Assembly: GCA_965213855.1 (NCBI GenBank)
Contig: CBDCAA010000007.1
Coordinates: forward strand, 310,001 to 374,000
DNA length: 64,000 bases
Reading direction: 5' to 3'
Source: JBBROS01 sp965213855
GTDB taxonomy: Bacteria > Pseudomonadota > Alphaproteobacteria > Acetobacterales > Acetobacteraceae
A model generated the notes under the pieces. It saw only the letters and a program-made list of their open reading frames with translations, searched no databases and was not told the origin of the DNA. Made by a program: the position numbers and the translations under genes. Shown piece after piece: positions 1-8,970 of the stretch (positions within the stretch are counted from its first letter, which is position 1; each line of letters starts with the position of its first letter).

Positions 1-208
1 CCAGCCGGCCGCCCAGCGGTCCCGCCACCAGCCGCACCGCCGTGCCAGCAGCGAGCACATAGCCCAGGCGGTCCGGCGGCAAGCCGTCTTGTTGCAGCAA
101 AGCCGGCAGGAACGGCGACGCGACCCCAAACGCCGCGAACAGCGCCGAATACAACAGCAGCAATCTCAGCAGAGGCGATCCGGCGAGCACGAAGCGGCAA
201 CGGACCAT
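1..208 (-). CDS. MFS transporter, N-terminal part (cut by window edge)
   Basis: Reading the minus strand from an ATG at 208-206 gives about 69 residues that run off the window start. They show a short basic N-terminus, a first hydrophobic helix (LLRLLLLYSALFAAFG) and a second helix ending in RLVAGPLGGRL, which is the usual TM1-TM2/motif A pattern of sugar- or PPP-like major facilitator permeases. It is divergent from the next MFS gene, with about 70 bp between the two starts. The substrate cannot be told. The membrane pattern is seen directly; the family call is by pattern recognition. Confidence 0.6.
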   Translation of the reverse strand, partial: MVRCRFVLAGSPLLRLLLLYSALFAAFGVASPFLPALLQQDGLPPDRLGYVLAAGTAVRLVAGPLGGRL

Positions 209-279
209 CCCCCGGTTTGTTGCACGCCTCCTTGCGGAACGGCCCGGAACCCGTGGCGTGCCGTCGCGGTTCAGCGGCA

Positions 280-1512
280 ATGCCCAACCCCCGCCGCGCG
301 ACCGTCCCGTTCGTGCTCATCACGCTGGGCCTGGACGCGCTCGGCACCGGGATCATCGCGCCGATCGTCCCCGGCCTGGTCCAGGACCTCGCCCACCTGC
401 CGCCCGAGCACGCCGCACCCTGGGTGGGTGCGCTGCTCGCCGCCTATGCCGCGGTGCAGTTCTTCGCCGCCCCGCTGCTCGGCCAGCTCAGCGACCGCTT
501 CGGCCGCCGTCCGGTCATCCTGCTGTCGGTGTTCGGCCTTGGGTGCGACTACGTGCTGCTCACGTTCGCCCCCAACCTGTGGTGGCTGTTCGTGGGGCGC
601 CTGATCGCGGGCGCGACATCGGCCAACGTCGCCGCCGCCACGGCCTACCTGGCCGACATCTCCGGCGCCGAAGAACGGCCGCGCCTGTTCGGCTACGTCG
701 GCGCGACGTTCGGCGCGGGCTTCGTCGTCGGCCCGGCCCTGGGCGGCGTCGCGGCTGGGCTCGGGCTGCGCGTGCCGTTCATCATCGCGGCCGGCCTGTC
801 GTTCCTCAATGTCTGCTTCGGCCTATTCCTGCTGCCGGAAAGCCTCTCGCCGGATAAGCGCCGGCCTCTGGAGTGGCGCCGCGCCAACCCGTTCCGCCTT
901 CTGGCCGCCGTCGCGCGCGACCGCCCGCTGCTGCGCCTTGCGGTCGCCTGGTCCTGCACCTGGGTCGGCCTGGGCGCCGTGCAGAGTAGCCTCGTGCTGT
1001 TCACCGGGTTCCGCTTTGGCTGGGGACCGGCACAGGCCGGGCTCGTGCTCGCGGGCGTCGGCCTGTCGCAGGCGCTGGTCGAGGGCCTGCTGCTCCGGTT
1101 CGTGACCCCCCGGTTCGGGGAGCGCCGTACCGCGACGGCCGGGTATGTGTGCGGCGCGGCCGGCTATGCCGTGCTTGGGGTGGCGCCGGGCGCCTGGGCG
1201 GTTTGGCCCGCGGTGGCGTTGATGGCGCTTGGCGGGCTGGCCACGCCGTCCGTCCGGGCGATGGTGTCGGGCCGGGGCGAGGGCGACACGCAGGGCGAGA
1301 TGCAGGGCCTGCTGTCCGCCGTCGAGGGGCTCACGGCCGTCGCGGCGCCGCTCGTCACCGCCGGCTTGTTCTTCGGGTTTACGTCGAACATCCTGCCGTT
1401 CAGCTTCCCGGGCGCGCCGTTCGCGCTGGCGGCCGGCGCCTGCGCGTTGGCCTTCGTCCTGCTTCGGAACGAACAGGGAGCCATGACGCCGGAGGCGCAA
1501 TCCGCGCTCTGA
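280..1512 (+). CDS. MFS efflux transporter, TetA/TCR-like
   Basis: A 410-residue, 12-helix major facilitator protein of the inner membrane. The loop 2-3 signature GQLSDRFGRRP (about residues 68-78) and the preceding LDALGTGIIAPIVP helix are typical of the TetA/TCR drug:proton antiporter group. I start at ATG 280 (MPNPRRATVPF) rather than the upstream start at 217, whose extra 21 residues are not membrane-like. The gene is divergent from the MFS gene at 1-208. It could export tetracycline-like compounds or an unrelated metabolite; motif recognition cannot separate these. It ends 86 bp before the TRAP gene and probably does not share its function. Confidence 0.8.
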   Translation: MPNPRRATVPFVLITLGLDALGTGIIAPIVPGLVQDLAHLPPEHAAPWVGALLAAYAAVQFFAAPLLGQLSDRFGRRPVILLSVFGLGCDYVLLTFAPNLWWLFVGRLIAGATSANVAAATAYLADISGAEERPRLFGYVGATFGAGFVVGPALGGVAAGLGLRVPFIIAAGLSFLNVCFGLFLLPESLSPDKRRPLEWRRANPFRLLAAVARDRPLLRLAVAWSCTWVGLGAVQSSLVLFTGFRFGWGPAQAGLVLAGVGLSQALVEGLLLRFVTPRFGERRTATAGYVCGAAGYAVLGVAPGAWAVWPAVALMALGGLATPSVRAMVSGRGEGDTQGEMQGLLSAVEGLTAVAAPLVTAGLFFGFTSNILPFSFPGAPFALAAGACALAFVLLRNEQGAMTPEAQSAL

Positions 1513-1598
1513 CGCGCGTCCCGCAGCGCAGCACCGAATGCGCCTTCCCGCCTGATCGATCGCCGGCATACCCTGCCCAGAAACGCCAGGGAGGGCCC

Positions 1599-2600
1599 AT
1601 GCCAACCATCACCCGCCGCGCCGCCCTTGCCGGCGCCCTCGCCGCGCCGGCCCTGATCGGACAGGCGACGGCGGCGCCGATGCGCATGCGGCTGTCCAGC
1701 TCCCAGGCCAACGACCCCAAATACGCCAACGGCCGGGTGTATAACGACAAGCTGGCGGACGCGCTGAAGGCGAACGGCATCGCCGACCAGATCACCGTGC
1801 AGTTCTTCCCCGACAACCAGCTCGGGCAGGAGATCGACGTCATCAACCAGGTCAAGCTCGGCGTCATCGACATGATGGTCTCCGGCTCCTCGATCTCGGC
1901 CAACCTCGTCCCGCTCGTCGGCCTGCTCGATCTCGGCTACCTCTTCACCGGCTACGACCAGCAGACGCGGGCGCTGGACGCCGGCGCCGCCAAGCCCGTC
2001 GAGGAGGCGCTGCTGAAGGGCGCCAACATCCGCATCATCGGCTGGGCCTACAATTTCGGCGCTCGGAGCGTCCTTGCCCGCAAGCCGGTCCACACGCCCG
2101 ACGACCTGGCCGGGCTCAAGATCCGCACCCTGCCGAACCCGATCATCACCGAATGCCTGCGGCTGATGGGCGCCGCCGCCACCCCGCTGGCGTTCGGGGA
2201 GATCTACACCGCCATGCAGGCCGGCGTGCTGGACGGGCTGGAGCACGACCCGCCCACCATCCTGGCAAGCAAGTTCTACGAGACGGCCAAGTTCTACGCG
2301 CTCACCGAACACATCTACTCGCCGCTCACCACCTACTTCAGCGACGCGACCTTCCGTCGCATGGACCCCAAGCTGCGCGACGGGTTCCTCGACGCTGCGG
2401 CCAAGGCCTCGATCGCCACCCGCGCCCACGGCCTCGCCGTCGAGTCGGAGGCGATGGACGTGCTGAAGCAGCGGGGCGTCACCGTCGTCGAGTGCGACCG
2501 CAACGCCTTCCGCCAGCGCGTCCTGCCGCAAACCGAAGCGTTCATGGCCCGCCAGCCCGAGAGCAAACCCGTCATCGAAACCATCCGCGCCACCGCCTGA
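1599..2600 (+). CDS. dctP: TRAP transporter solute-binding protein (DctP family)
   Basis: A 333-residue periplasmic binding protein for a TRAP-type secondary transporter. ATG 1599 has a strong ribosome site (AGGGAGG at 1588-1594). The N-terminus MPTITRRAALAGALAAPALI has a twin-arginine-like basic stretch followed by a hydrophobic core and an Ala-rich cleavage region. The body carries DctP hallmarks: FPDNQLGQEIDVINQVKLG, then LAGLKIRTLPNP with the conserved Arg that contacts the carboxylate of the substrate, and LDGLEHDPPTI. The stop TGA directly abuts the ATG of the fused membrane subunit, so the two form one operon. The substrate is likely an organic acid, but which one is unknown. Confidence 0.9.
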   Translation: MPTITRRAALAGALAAPALIGQATAAPMRMRLSSSQANDPKYANGRVYNDKLADALKANGIADQITVQFFPDNQLGQEIDVINQVKLGVIDMMVSGSSISANLVPLVGLLDLGYLFTGYDQQTRALDAGAAKPVEEALLKGANIRIIGWAYNFGARSVLARKPVHTPDDLAGLKIRTLPNPIITECLRLMGAAATPLAFGEIYTAMQAGVLDGLEHDPPTILASKFYETAKFYALTEHIYSPLTTYFSDATFRRMDPKLRDGFLDAAAKASIATRAHGLAVESEAMDVLKQRGVTVVECDRNAFRQRVLPQTEAFMARQPESKPVIETIRATA

Positions 2601-4526
2601 ATGCGGGACAAGCTTCTATCCCCGCCCTTACAGGAGGGGCCCGGGGGCGGACCCAGCGCCCAGACCCAGCCATCGCACACCACCATCGACCGCGTTCTCG
2701 TCGCACCGCTTCTCCTCGCCGTCGACGCCATCGCCGCCCTTCTGCTCGCGGCCGACCTGGTCGTCGTCTCGCTCAGCGTGTTCGACCGCTACGTCCTCAA
2801 CCGCCCGCTCGAATGGTCCGACGACGTCGCCCGCGGCCTGATGGTGGCGCTCAGCTTCTTCGGCGCCGCCGGCGCCCTGGCAAGGGGCGAGAACGTCGGC
2901 GTCGCCTTCTTCGCCGACCTGCTCCCCGGCCCGGCCCGGCGCGTCGTCGACGCCGCCGGCTCGCTCATGGTCGCGCTCACGGCCGCATGCGTCGGCTGGA
3001 ACGGCCTCATGCTCGCCGGGATGACGACGGGCCAGACCACCGGGTCCGGCCTGCCACTCGAATGGACGTTCTACCCGATGGGCGCCGCCGGCCTGTGCAT
3101 GGCCGTCTTCGCACTCGCCCGGCTCGTGCAGCAACGCCCACGCGACATCGTGCTGGCCGCCCTCGGGCTGGCCGCAGCCGCCGGCCTCTGGTTCGCGCTC
3201 GACGCGCAATGGCCCGACACGATCCCGCCCGGCATCGTGATGCTCGCCGCCTTCCTTGCGGGCCTGGTTGCCGGCATGCCGATCGGCTTCGTCCTCGCCC
3301 TCTCGGCGCTGGTGTTCATCTGGACCGAGGGCACCCTGCCCGGCGTCATCTTCGCCCAGCAGATGGCCCGCGGCATCGACAACTTCGTCCTGCTGGCCAT
3401 CCCGTTCTTCATCCTCGTCGGCTACCTGATGGAGGCGAACGGCATGTCCGTCCGCCTCATCGCCCTGCTCGAACGTGCGGTGGGCCGGGTGCGGGGCGGC
3501 CTGAACGTGGTCATGGTGCTCAGCATGGTCCTCTTCTCCGGCATTTCCGGGTCGAAGATGGCCGACGTCGCGGCGGTCGGCTCCGTCCTCATTCCCGCCG
3601 CCCGCCGCGCGCGGCAGAACCCGGGCCGGGCCGTCGCACTGCTCGCCGCCTCGGCCGTGATGGCCGAGACCATCCCGCCCTGCATCAACCTCATCATCCT
3701 GGGCTTCGTCGCCAATATCAGCATCGGCGGCCTGTTCCTGGCCGGCTTGTTGCCCGCCGCCGTCATGGCGCTCGCCCTGATCGCGGCCTCCGTCGCCTTC
3801 GGGACCCGCGTCCCGCTCGACCAATGGAACGCCGTCCCGCGGGCGCCGGCTGGCAAGCTCCTGGCCGGCGCCGCCGCGACCCTTGGCCTGCTCGTCATCA
3901 TCTTCGGCGGCTTCAAGTTCGGCGTGGCCACCGCGACCGAAATCTCCGCCTTCGCCGCCCTCTACGCGCTGGTGGTGGGCGGACTCGCCTTCCGCGAGCT
4001 CAGCCCGGCGGCAGCGGCGCGCACCTTCGCCCAGGCCGCGACCCGCTCCGGCCTGGTCCTGTTCATCGTCGCCGCCGCGCAGGCCGTGGCCTTCATCCTG
4101 ACCGTGCAGCAGATTCCGCACGCGCTGGCCGAGATGATGGTTTCCCTCTCCGCCAGCGCCGGCCCGCTGAGTGGACCGGGGCTGTTCCTGCTGCTGTCGA
4201 TCGCGATCCTGATCGTGATGGGCTCGGTGCTGGAAGGCGCCGCGGCGCTGATCATCTTCGGGCCGCTGCTCGTGCCGGTGGCGGCCCAGCTCGGCATCGC
4301 GCCGCTGCACTACGGCGTCGTGCTCGTCATCGCGATGGGCATCGGCCTGTTCGCCCCGCCGCTGGGCCTCGGGCTGTACGGCGCCTGTCTGATCGGCGAC
4401 GTGAAGCTCGAGGTGACCATCAAGCCCATGCTCGCCTGGCTCGGCCTGCTGCTCGCCTGCCTACTCGTGATCGCCTTCGTCCCGGCCCTCACCCAGTGGC
4501 TCCCCGGGCTCTCGGGCTACCACTGA
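2601..4526 (+). CDS. dctQM: TRAP transporter fused small and large membrane subunits (DctQ-DctM)
   Basis: A 641-residue integral membrane protein combining the small (DctQ, about residues 30-200 with WSDDVARGLMVALSFFGA) and large (DctM, about 205-641) TRAP permease subunits. Fusions of this kind are known. The DctM part shows the repeated hairpin helices with FAQQMARGIDNFVLLAIPFF and GISGSKMADVAAVGS. The start codon follows the DctP stop with no gap. Residues 5-17 are translated from a C/G-rich REP-like sequence (about 2620-2650), so the native N-terminus may be elongated or the start may be misjudged; no other good start is visible before residue 30. It partners the binding protein at 1599-2600. 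Confidence 0.88.
   Translation: MRDKLLSPPLQEGPGGGPSAQTQPSHTTIDRVLVAPLLLAVDAIAALLLAADLVVVSLSVFDRYVLNRPLEWSDDVARGLMVALSFFGAAGALARGENVGVAFFADLLPGPARRVVDAAGSLMVALTAACVGWNGLMLAGMTTGQTTGSGLPLEWTFYPMGAAGLCMAVFALARLVQQRPRDIVLAALGLAAAAGLWFALDAQWPDTIPPGIVMLAAFLAGLVAGMPIGFVLALSALVFIWTEGTLPGVIFAQQMARGIDNFVLLAIPFFILVGYLMEANGMSVRLIALLERAVGRVRGGLNVVMVLSMVLFSGISGSKMADVAAVGSVLIPAARRARQNPGRAVALLAASAVMAETIPPCINLIILGFVANISIGGLFLAGLLPAAVMALALIAASVAFGTRVPLDQWNAVPRAPAGKLLAGAAATLGLLVIIFGGFKFGVATATEISAFAALYALVVGGLAFRELSPAAAARTFAQAATRSGLVLFIVAAAQAVAFILTVQQIPHALAEMMVSLSASAGPLSGPGLFLLLSIAILIVMGSVLEGAAALIIFGPLLVPVAAQLGIAPLHYGVVLVIAMGIGLFAPPLGLGLYGACLIGDVKLEVTIKPMLAWLGLLLACLLVIAFVPALTQWLPGLSGYH
2620..2650. repeat. REP-like palindromic sequence inside the dctQM 5' end
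   Basis: A CCCCGCCC block at 2620-2627 and a GGGGGCGG block at 2643-2650 flank an AGGAGGGGCCC core. The look is that of the intergenic GC-rich palindromes also seen at 16965-17002 and 25536-25561. Here it lies inside the coding sequence of the TRAP permease N-terminus. The dyad is visible; its membership in one repeat family is an inference. Confidence 0.35.
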
Positions 4527-4577
4527 CGTCCGGTCCCGGGCGGCGGGCTGATCCCACCGCCCAGGACCACGTCGCGT

Positions 4578-4994
4578 CTACTTGCGGACGATCTGCCCGC
4601 GGATCTCGCCGCCCGGGTTGGCCGCCGTGTGGACGTTCGCATACCACTTGCCGGCCATCAGGTCGGCCACCTGCGCGTCGGTCAGCGTCATCGTGCCCTT
4701 GATCGGGCTGGCCGTGGACGGGAACGGCATCACGACCGGGGCATTGGCGCCCGCATCGGCCGGACCGTGGAAGTGGGCGGCCGTCGCCGGGCCGGTCAGC
4801 CCGGAATACTCGACGTCGTAGGTCAGCATCTTCGTGGTGGTGTCGAGCGAGGCCTGCGCCGTGCCCTTCCCGTCCGTGGTCTTGGCCGGAACTTCCGTCG
4901 CCCCGCTCATCGTCCCGGCAAACGACACCGTCTCCGCCCTTGCAGCGCTCGACACGAAGCACACGACACCCAGCATCAGCAACGACCGTTTCAT
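4578..4994 (-). CDS. CHRD domain protein, exported
   Basis: A 138-residue small secreted protein. It begins MKRSLLMLGVVCFVSSAARA, a clear Sec signal peptide with an ARA cleavage site. The mature part is a single CHRD domain (first found in chordin): SGATEVP near the start, AAHFHGPADAGANAPVV in the middle and NPGGEIRGQIVRK at the end. CHRD proteins in bacteria have no settled biochemical role; metal-ligand-like His residues are present in HFHGP and NVHT. It is convergent with dctQM and co-directional with the deacetylase at 5017-5913, 22 bp apart, so the two may be cotranscribed. Confidence 0.85.
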   Translation of the reverse strand: MKRSLLMLGVVCFVSSAARAETVSFAGTMSGATEVPAKTTDGKGTAQASLDTTTKMLTYDVEYSGLTGPATAAHFHGPADAGANAPVVMPFPSTASPIKGTMTLTDAQVADLMAGKWYANVHTAANPGGEIRGQIVRK

Positions 4995-5016
4995 ATGCGA
5001 ACTCCCTTGAACACCC

Positions 5017-5913
5017 TTAGTATGGCCCTGTTTCGATCCGGCGCAACGAGGCCGCCGGCGCGAGCCACGCCGCCTGCAGCGCTTGGGTGCCGATGGCGGT
5101 TACCCCGGCCGCCGCGAGCATGCGCGCCAGGCCGCCCTCGGCAATGAAGTCATACTCCGCGTGACGCCATGCCGCATGGTCCGGCGACATCGCCGCGAAA
5201 TCGCCCGCTGCCGTGCAGTGCAGCGCCATGTGGGTCAGTCCGGGACGCAGTCTTGCCACCTGGTCGGCCCAGGCGCCCGCCAGCAGCGCAGGATCCACCG
5301 CCAGCGTCCCGACGCAATGATCGACCACCGGCGCCCCCTCCGCGTCGAGCACGGCCAGAGCCTCGCGGTAGGCCGGCCCGTCCGGTGCCCAAGTGATCGA
5401 CCGCGGCAGGACCGGAAACAGGCCGAACTCTCGCCCCAGGCGGATATGCGCGTCCAACAACCCGGGAAGCATCGCCGCAGCCATGTGCGCATCCAGGTGC
5501 GTCGGCCGCATCCCGGCGGCGAAGGCCCGCTCGATCTGCGCACGCATTTCCTGCTCGGCGGCGTCCGCTACCAGGTTACGGCGCAGGCTGGCGACGTCGC
5601 GCCACAGATAGCCATCGTCATCGATCAGCCCGGACGCCCGGCTCAGGGTGGAGATCGGCGCCCATCGGCATGCATCCCACTCGCTCGTCAATGTGAGATG
5701 CACGCCGACGTCGAGCGCCGGGTCCGCGCAGGATGCCTCCGCGATCTCCCGGAACCAGGGGCTAGGCACCATCACCGAGCCACAGGTGACGTGCCCACGC
5801 TGCACCAGATCGAGGAAGGCCGCGTTGCCGCCGTGACTGGCCCCCAGGTCGTCGACGTGCGGCACCACCGCGCGAGGGCCCAGGCCGAGAGCATTGGTCA
5901 ACGATCGTCTCAT
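5017..5913 (-). CDS. ChbG/HpnK (YdjC-type) carbohydrate deacetylase
   Basis: A 298-residue cytoplasmic enzyme of the YdjC/ChbG family, metal-dependent deacetylases acting on N-acetylated sugars; in some proteobacteria a relative (HpnK) sits in hopanoid operons. The metal-binding signature HVDDLGASHGGNAAF (residues about 19-33), the GVHLTLTSEW block and the THLDAHMAA block provide the family Asp and His ligands. No hopanoid genes are next to it, so I do not call it hpnK. It lies upstream of the CHRD gene on the same strand. ATG 5913 is the only convincing start and precedes the conserved DD motif by about 20 residues. Confidence 0.82.
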   Translation of the reverse strand: MRRSLTNALGLGPRAVVPHVDDLGASHGGNAAFLDLVQRGHVTCGSVMVPSPWFREIAEASCADPALDVGVHLTLTSEWDACRWAPISTLSRASGLIDDDGYLWRDVASLRRNLVADAAEQEMRAQIERAFAAGMRPTHLDAHMAAAMLPGLLDAHIRLGREFGLFPVLPRSITWAPDGPAYREALAVLDAEGAPVVDHCVGTLAVDPALLAGAWADQVARLRPGLTHMALHCTAAGDFAAMSPDHAAWRHAEYDFIAEGGLARMLAAAGVTAIGTQALQAAWLAPAASLRRIETGPY

Positions 5914-6022
5914 TTCTGACGTTGATCTCGCGTCAAGGTTGTGTTATCCGGAGTATATACACGTTGGTGGCAAAACGCCGCACTCACCCGCCCATCCCGG
6001 GCGTCTGCTGCTGGAGCCACCC

Positions 6023-6676
6023 ATGACCCATCTCCTCCTTCGCGCCGCCGCGATCGGCTGCGTGCTGTTCGGACTCGCGCCTGCTGCCAACGCGGGCAGC
6101 CTCACCTATGACAGCTACTCGGTCCTGAATAACCAGAATGTCGTGCTGAACGACCCGGCACTGAACATCGACAACGAACTGGGCGGGAGCGGGCAGGTCA
6201 GCCTGTATATGACCGCGGGATCGACGTTGCTGACCTGGTGCGTCGACATCGCCGACGATCTGCGCGACGCCGGCAGCTTCACTGGCGCATCCATCAAGCG
6301 CGGGGGAATATGGGACGGCATCAGCGCCCTGATCTCGAACGGGTCCACGCTGCTGGGCACCGACACGGACGCTTCGTCGGCCTTGCAGCTTGCCATCTGG
6401 CAGACGGAGTACGGGTCGAGCCTGCATCTCGATGCGGCGCAGCCGGTGCTGGACAAGGCGCGGCTCTACGAGGCGAACATCGCGAACGGGACCTGGACGG
6501 CGGACACAACGCAGGCCCTGATCGTGCTGAACGGGGATGGCGCGAACCAGAGCCAGGCATACCTCGTCTCCGTGCCGGAACCGGCGTCCGGCTTGCTGTT
6601 CTGCGCCGCCTGCGCCGGCACCGCGTTCCTGGTTCGGCGGCGGCGCACGCCGGCGGCCCACCCCGGCGTCAACTAG
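6023..6676 (+). CDS. PEP-CTERM sorting domain protein
   Basis: A 217-residue exported protein. The N-terminus (MTHLLLRAAAIGCVLFGLA, then NAGS) is a signal peptide, and the C-terminus has the tripartite exosortase signal: VPEPASG (about residue 184), a hydrophobic helix and a basic RRRRT tail. The middle contains one WCVDIADDL segment and is otherwise Ser/Asn/Thr rich, as in many PEP-CTERM surface proteins whose sequence varies freely. I use ATG 6023 because upstream codons would place charged residues before the signal. Processing needs an exosortase encoded elsewhere; none is in this window. The function of the mature protein is unknown. Confidence 0.85.
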   Translation: MTHLLLRAAAIGCVLFGLAPAANAGSLTYDSYSVLNNQNVVLNDPALNIDNELGGSGQVSLYMTAGSTLLTWCVDIADDLRDAGSFTGASIKRGGIWDGISALISNGSTLLGTDTDASSALQLAIWQTEYGSSLHLDAAQPVLDKARLYEANIANGTWTADTTQALIVLNGDGANQSQAYLVSVPEPASGLLFCAACAGTAFLVRRRRTPAAHPGVN

Positions 6677-6734
6677 CCGAAGGGGAGCGTCGTCCGTCGC
6701 CCCGTCACGTCGGCCGGTGATACGATCGCGCCCT

Positions 6735-7493
6735 ATGGACACCTGCACGCTGATCACCGGGGCCGCTTCCGGCATCGGGGCCGCCTTTGCCCGCCGCATC
6801 GCGGCCCCCGGGATCGGTCTCGTCCTGCATGGCGGCGGCACCACGCCGGACAGCGCACGCCGCCTCGGTGCGGTTGCCTCCGCCTGTGAAGCGGCGGGCG
6901 CGCGCTGCCTCCTCAGCCATGGCGACCTGGCCACCGCCGGCCCGGGCGCCGCAGCCGTGGCCGCCGCCCTCGCCGGATTTGGGCGTCTCGATCACGTCGT
7001 CCACGCGGCCGGGTCCGTCGACAAAACGCCGCTCGGCGCACTGACGCGCGCGGAGCTCGGCCGCAGCCTCGCGCTGATGCCCGGCGCGTTGCTCGAGATC
7101 GTCACGGCCGCCACGCCGGGCTTGATCCAGTCAGGGTCCGGCCGGGTCGTGGCCATCAGCTCCTTCGTGGCCCACCGGCTCGATGCGCCGCCGTTCGCGC
7201 CCGCCTCCGCCGTCGCCAAGGCCGCGCTGGAGACGCTCGTTCGGTGCTTCGCCGTGCACCTCGCGCCGCACGGCGTCACCGTCAATGCCGTCATCCCCGG
7301 CTACACGCGCAAGGACGCCGGCAAGCCGGGCGCACTGTCGGCAGCGGCGTGGGACGAGGCCGCGGCACGGACCCCGACCGGCCGCCTGAACGAATCGGAC
7401 GAGGTCGCCGCGGCCATCCAGTTCCTGCTCTCGGCCGACGCGCGGCAGATCACGGGCGCGATGCTTCCGGTCGACGGCGGACTCATCGCCTAA
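6735..7493 (+). CDS. short-chain dehydrogenase/reductase family protein, catalytic Tyr not seen
   Basis: A 252-residue Rossmann protein of the SDR family. The cofactor loop TGAASGIG (about residues 8-15), the later HAAG block, the AISSF strand with the catalytic Ser, and the C-terminal LLSADARQITGAMLPVDGG are all present. The usual active-site Tyr-x3-Lys is replaced by FAPASAVAKAAL: the Lys is there, but the position four residues before it is Ser. It may therefore be a non-catalytic or unusual SDR. It lies 76 bp upstream of the LeuC-like gene on the same strand, suggesting a shared organic-acid pathway. Confidence 0.78.
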   Translation: MDTCTLITGAASGIGAAFARRIAAPGIGLVLHGGGTTPDSARRLGAVASACEAAGARCLLSHGDLATAGPGAAAVAAALAGFGRLDHVVHAAGSVDKTPLGALTRAELGRSLALMPGALLEIVTAATPGLIQSGSGRVVAISSFVAHRLDAPPFAPASAVAKAALETLVRCFAVHLAPHGVTVNAVIPGYTRKDAGKPGALSAAAWDEAAARTPTGRLNESDEVAAAIQFLLSADARQITGAMLPVDGGLIA

Positions 7494-7569
7494 ATCTCGG
7501 GTCCATCGCGCCGGCATGCTTGGCAGCACGGCGCGATTGGCACAGCCTCATCGGGGGATGGAGGCGCCG

Positions 7570-8970
7570 ATGTCCGCTCGAACACTGTTCGACAAAATCT
7601 GGGACAGCCACGTGATTGCCGAGCTCGGCGACGGCTGGTCGCTCCTGCACGTCGACCGCCTGCTGCTGCACGACCTATCGGGCGCCCGCGCGCTCGAGGA
7701 CGTGGCCCGGCGCGGCTTGACCGTTCGCAACCCGGCGCTGGCCTTCGCCACGCCGGACCACGCTGTCTCCTCCGCACCCGGGCGCACCGCCGCCAGCTTC
7801 GGCCCTGGCAAGGCGCTGCACGACGGGCTGCGCGACCGCTCCGCGCAGAGCGGGATCGCGTTCTTCGGCCTCGGCCAGGACGGCCAGGGCATCGTGCACG
7901 TCATGGGCCCCGAGCTCGGCATCGTCCTGCCCGGGACCACGCTGGTCTGCGGCGACAGCCACACGTGCACCAACGGTGCGCTCGGCGCGCTCGCCTTCGG
8001 CGTCGGCTCGTCCGAGCTGACCCACGCGCTTGCGACACAGGCGCTGCGGCAGCGGCGGCCGAAGCGGCTGCGGATCACGATCGACGGTGCGTGCGCGCCG
8101 GGCGTCGGGCCGAAGGACCTGATCCTGCACATCATCGGCCGCTTCGGCGCCGGCGCGGGCACCGGGCACGCGGTCGAGTACGCTGGCGGGACAGTGCGCG
8201 CGATGCCGCTCGAGCAGCGCCTCACGCTGTGCAATCTCTCGATCGAGATGGGGGCGAAGATGGGCCTGATCGCCCCGGACGAGACGACCTACGCCTATTT
8301 GGAAGGCCGCCGTTACGCGCCCAAGGGCGACACCTTCGCCCGCGCGGTCGAGTCCTGGCGCGCCCTTCCGACCGATCCAGGCGCCACCTTCGACCGTGAG
8401 GAGACGATCGAGGCCGCCCTCGTCGCGCCCACGGTCACGTGGGGCACCAGCCCCGAGCATGCGATGCCCGTGGACGGCCTGATCCCCGACCCCGAAGCCG
8501 AGGCCGACCCGGAGCGCCGGGCCAGCCAGCAGGCGGCGCTGGACTACATGGGCCTGCAGCCCGGCCGACCGATCGCCGGCACGCCGATCGACTGGGTGTT
8601 CATCGGCTCATGCACCAACGGCCGCCTGTCGGACCTGCGCGACGCCGCCGCGATCGTGCGCGGCCGCCATGTTGCCGACGGCGTGGCCGCCTGGGTCGTG
8701 CCCGGCTCCGAGCGGGTCAAGCGGGCCGCCGAAGCCGAGGGCCTGCACGCCCTGTTCCAGGCGGCCGGTTTCGCCTGGCGCGAGCCGGGCTGCAGCATGT
8801 GCGTGGCCGCGAACGGCGAGCGCGTGCCCCCCGGCGCCCGATCCGTCTCCACGTCCAACCGCAACTTCGTCGGCCGGCAGGGGCCCGGCGCCCGCACCCA
8901 TCTCGCCGGCCCGGCGATGGCGGCAGCCGCAGCCATCGCCGGCGCGATCACCGACGTTCGGCGGCTGTGA
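7570..8970 (+). CDS. leuC: isopropylmalate dehydratase-like large subunit (LeuC family)
   Basis: A 466-residue [4Fe-4S] hydro-lyase subunit of the aconitase superfamily. Cluster ligands lie in VFIGSCTNGRLSDLR (about residue 345) and GCSMC (about 408); the substrate-site block CGDSHTCTNGALGALAFG (about residue 118) is intact. It pairs with the small subunit that follows, overlapping by ATGA. I start at ATG 7570 (MSARTLFDK); an in-frame ATG at 7558 is possible. Leucine biosynthesis is the default role, but the neighbours are an SDR and a GntR-FCD regulator and leuA or leuB are not here. A related 2-hydroxyacid isomerisation, for example of a methylmalate or homocitrate-like substrate, is therefore equally possible. 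Confidence 0.87.
   Translation: MSARTLFDKIWDSHVIAELGDGWSLLHVDRLLLHDLSGARALEDVARRGLTVRNPALAFATPDHAVSSAPGRTAASFGPGKALHDGLRDRSAQSGIAFFGLGQDGQGIVHVMGPELGIVLPGTTLVCGDSHTCTNGALGALAFGVGSSELTHALATQALRQRRPKRLRITIDGACAPGVGPKDLILHIIGRFGAGAGTGHAVEYAGGTVRAMPLEQRLTLCNLSIEMGAKMGLIAPDETTYAYLEGRRYAPKGDTFARAVESWRALPTDPGATFDREETIEAALVAPTVTWGTSPEHAMPVDGLIPDPEAEADPERRASQQAALDYMGLQPGRPIAGTPIDWVFIGSCTNGRLSDLRDAAAIVRGRHVADGVAAWVVPGSERVKRAAEAEGLHALFQAAGFAWREPGCSMCVAANGERVPPGARSVSTSNRNFVGRQGPGARTHLAGPAMAAAAAIAGAITDVRRL

Noticed and set aside
2153..4702. Very long open frame (849 codons) overlapping dctP and dctQM
   Set aside because: Arg/Pro/Ala/Gly-rich shadow of a C/G-wobble genome; the two TRAP proteins in the other frame are clear.
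4489..4962. Second minus-strand frame over the CHRD gene
   Set aside because: Out of frame with the signal peptide and CHRD motifs.
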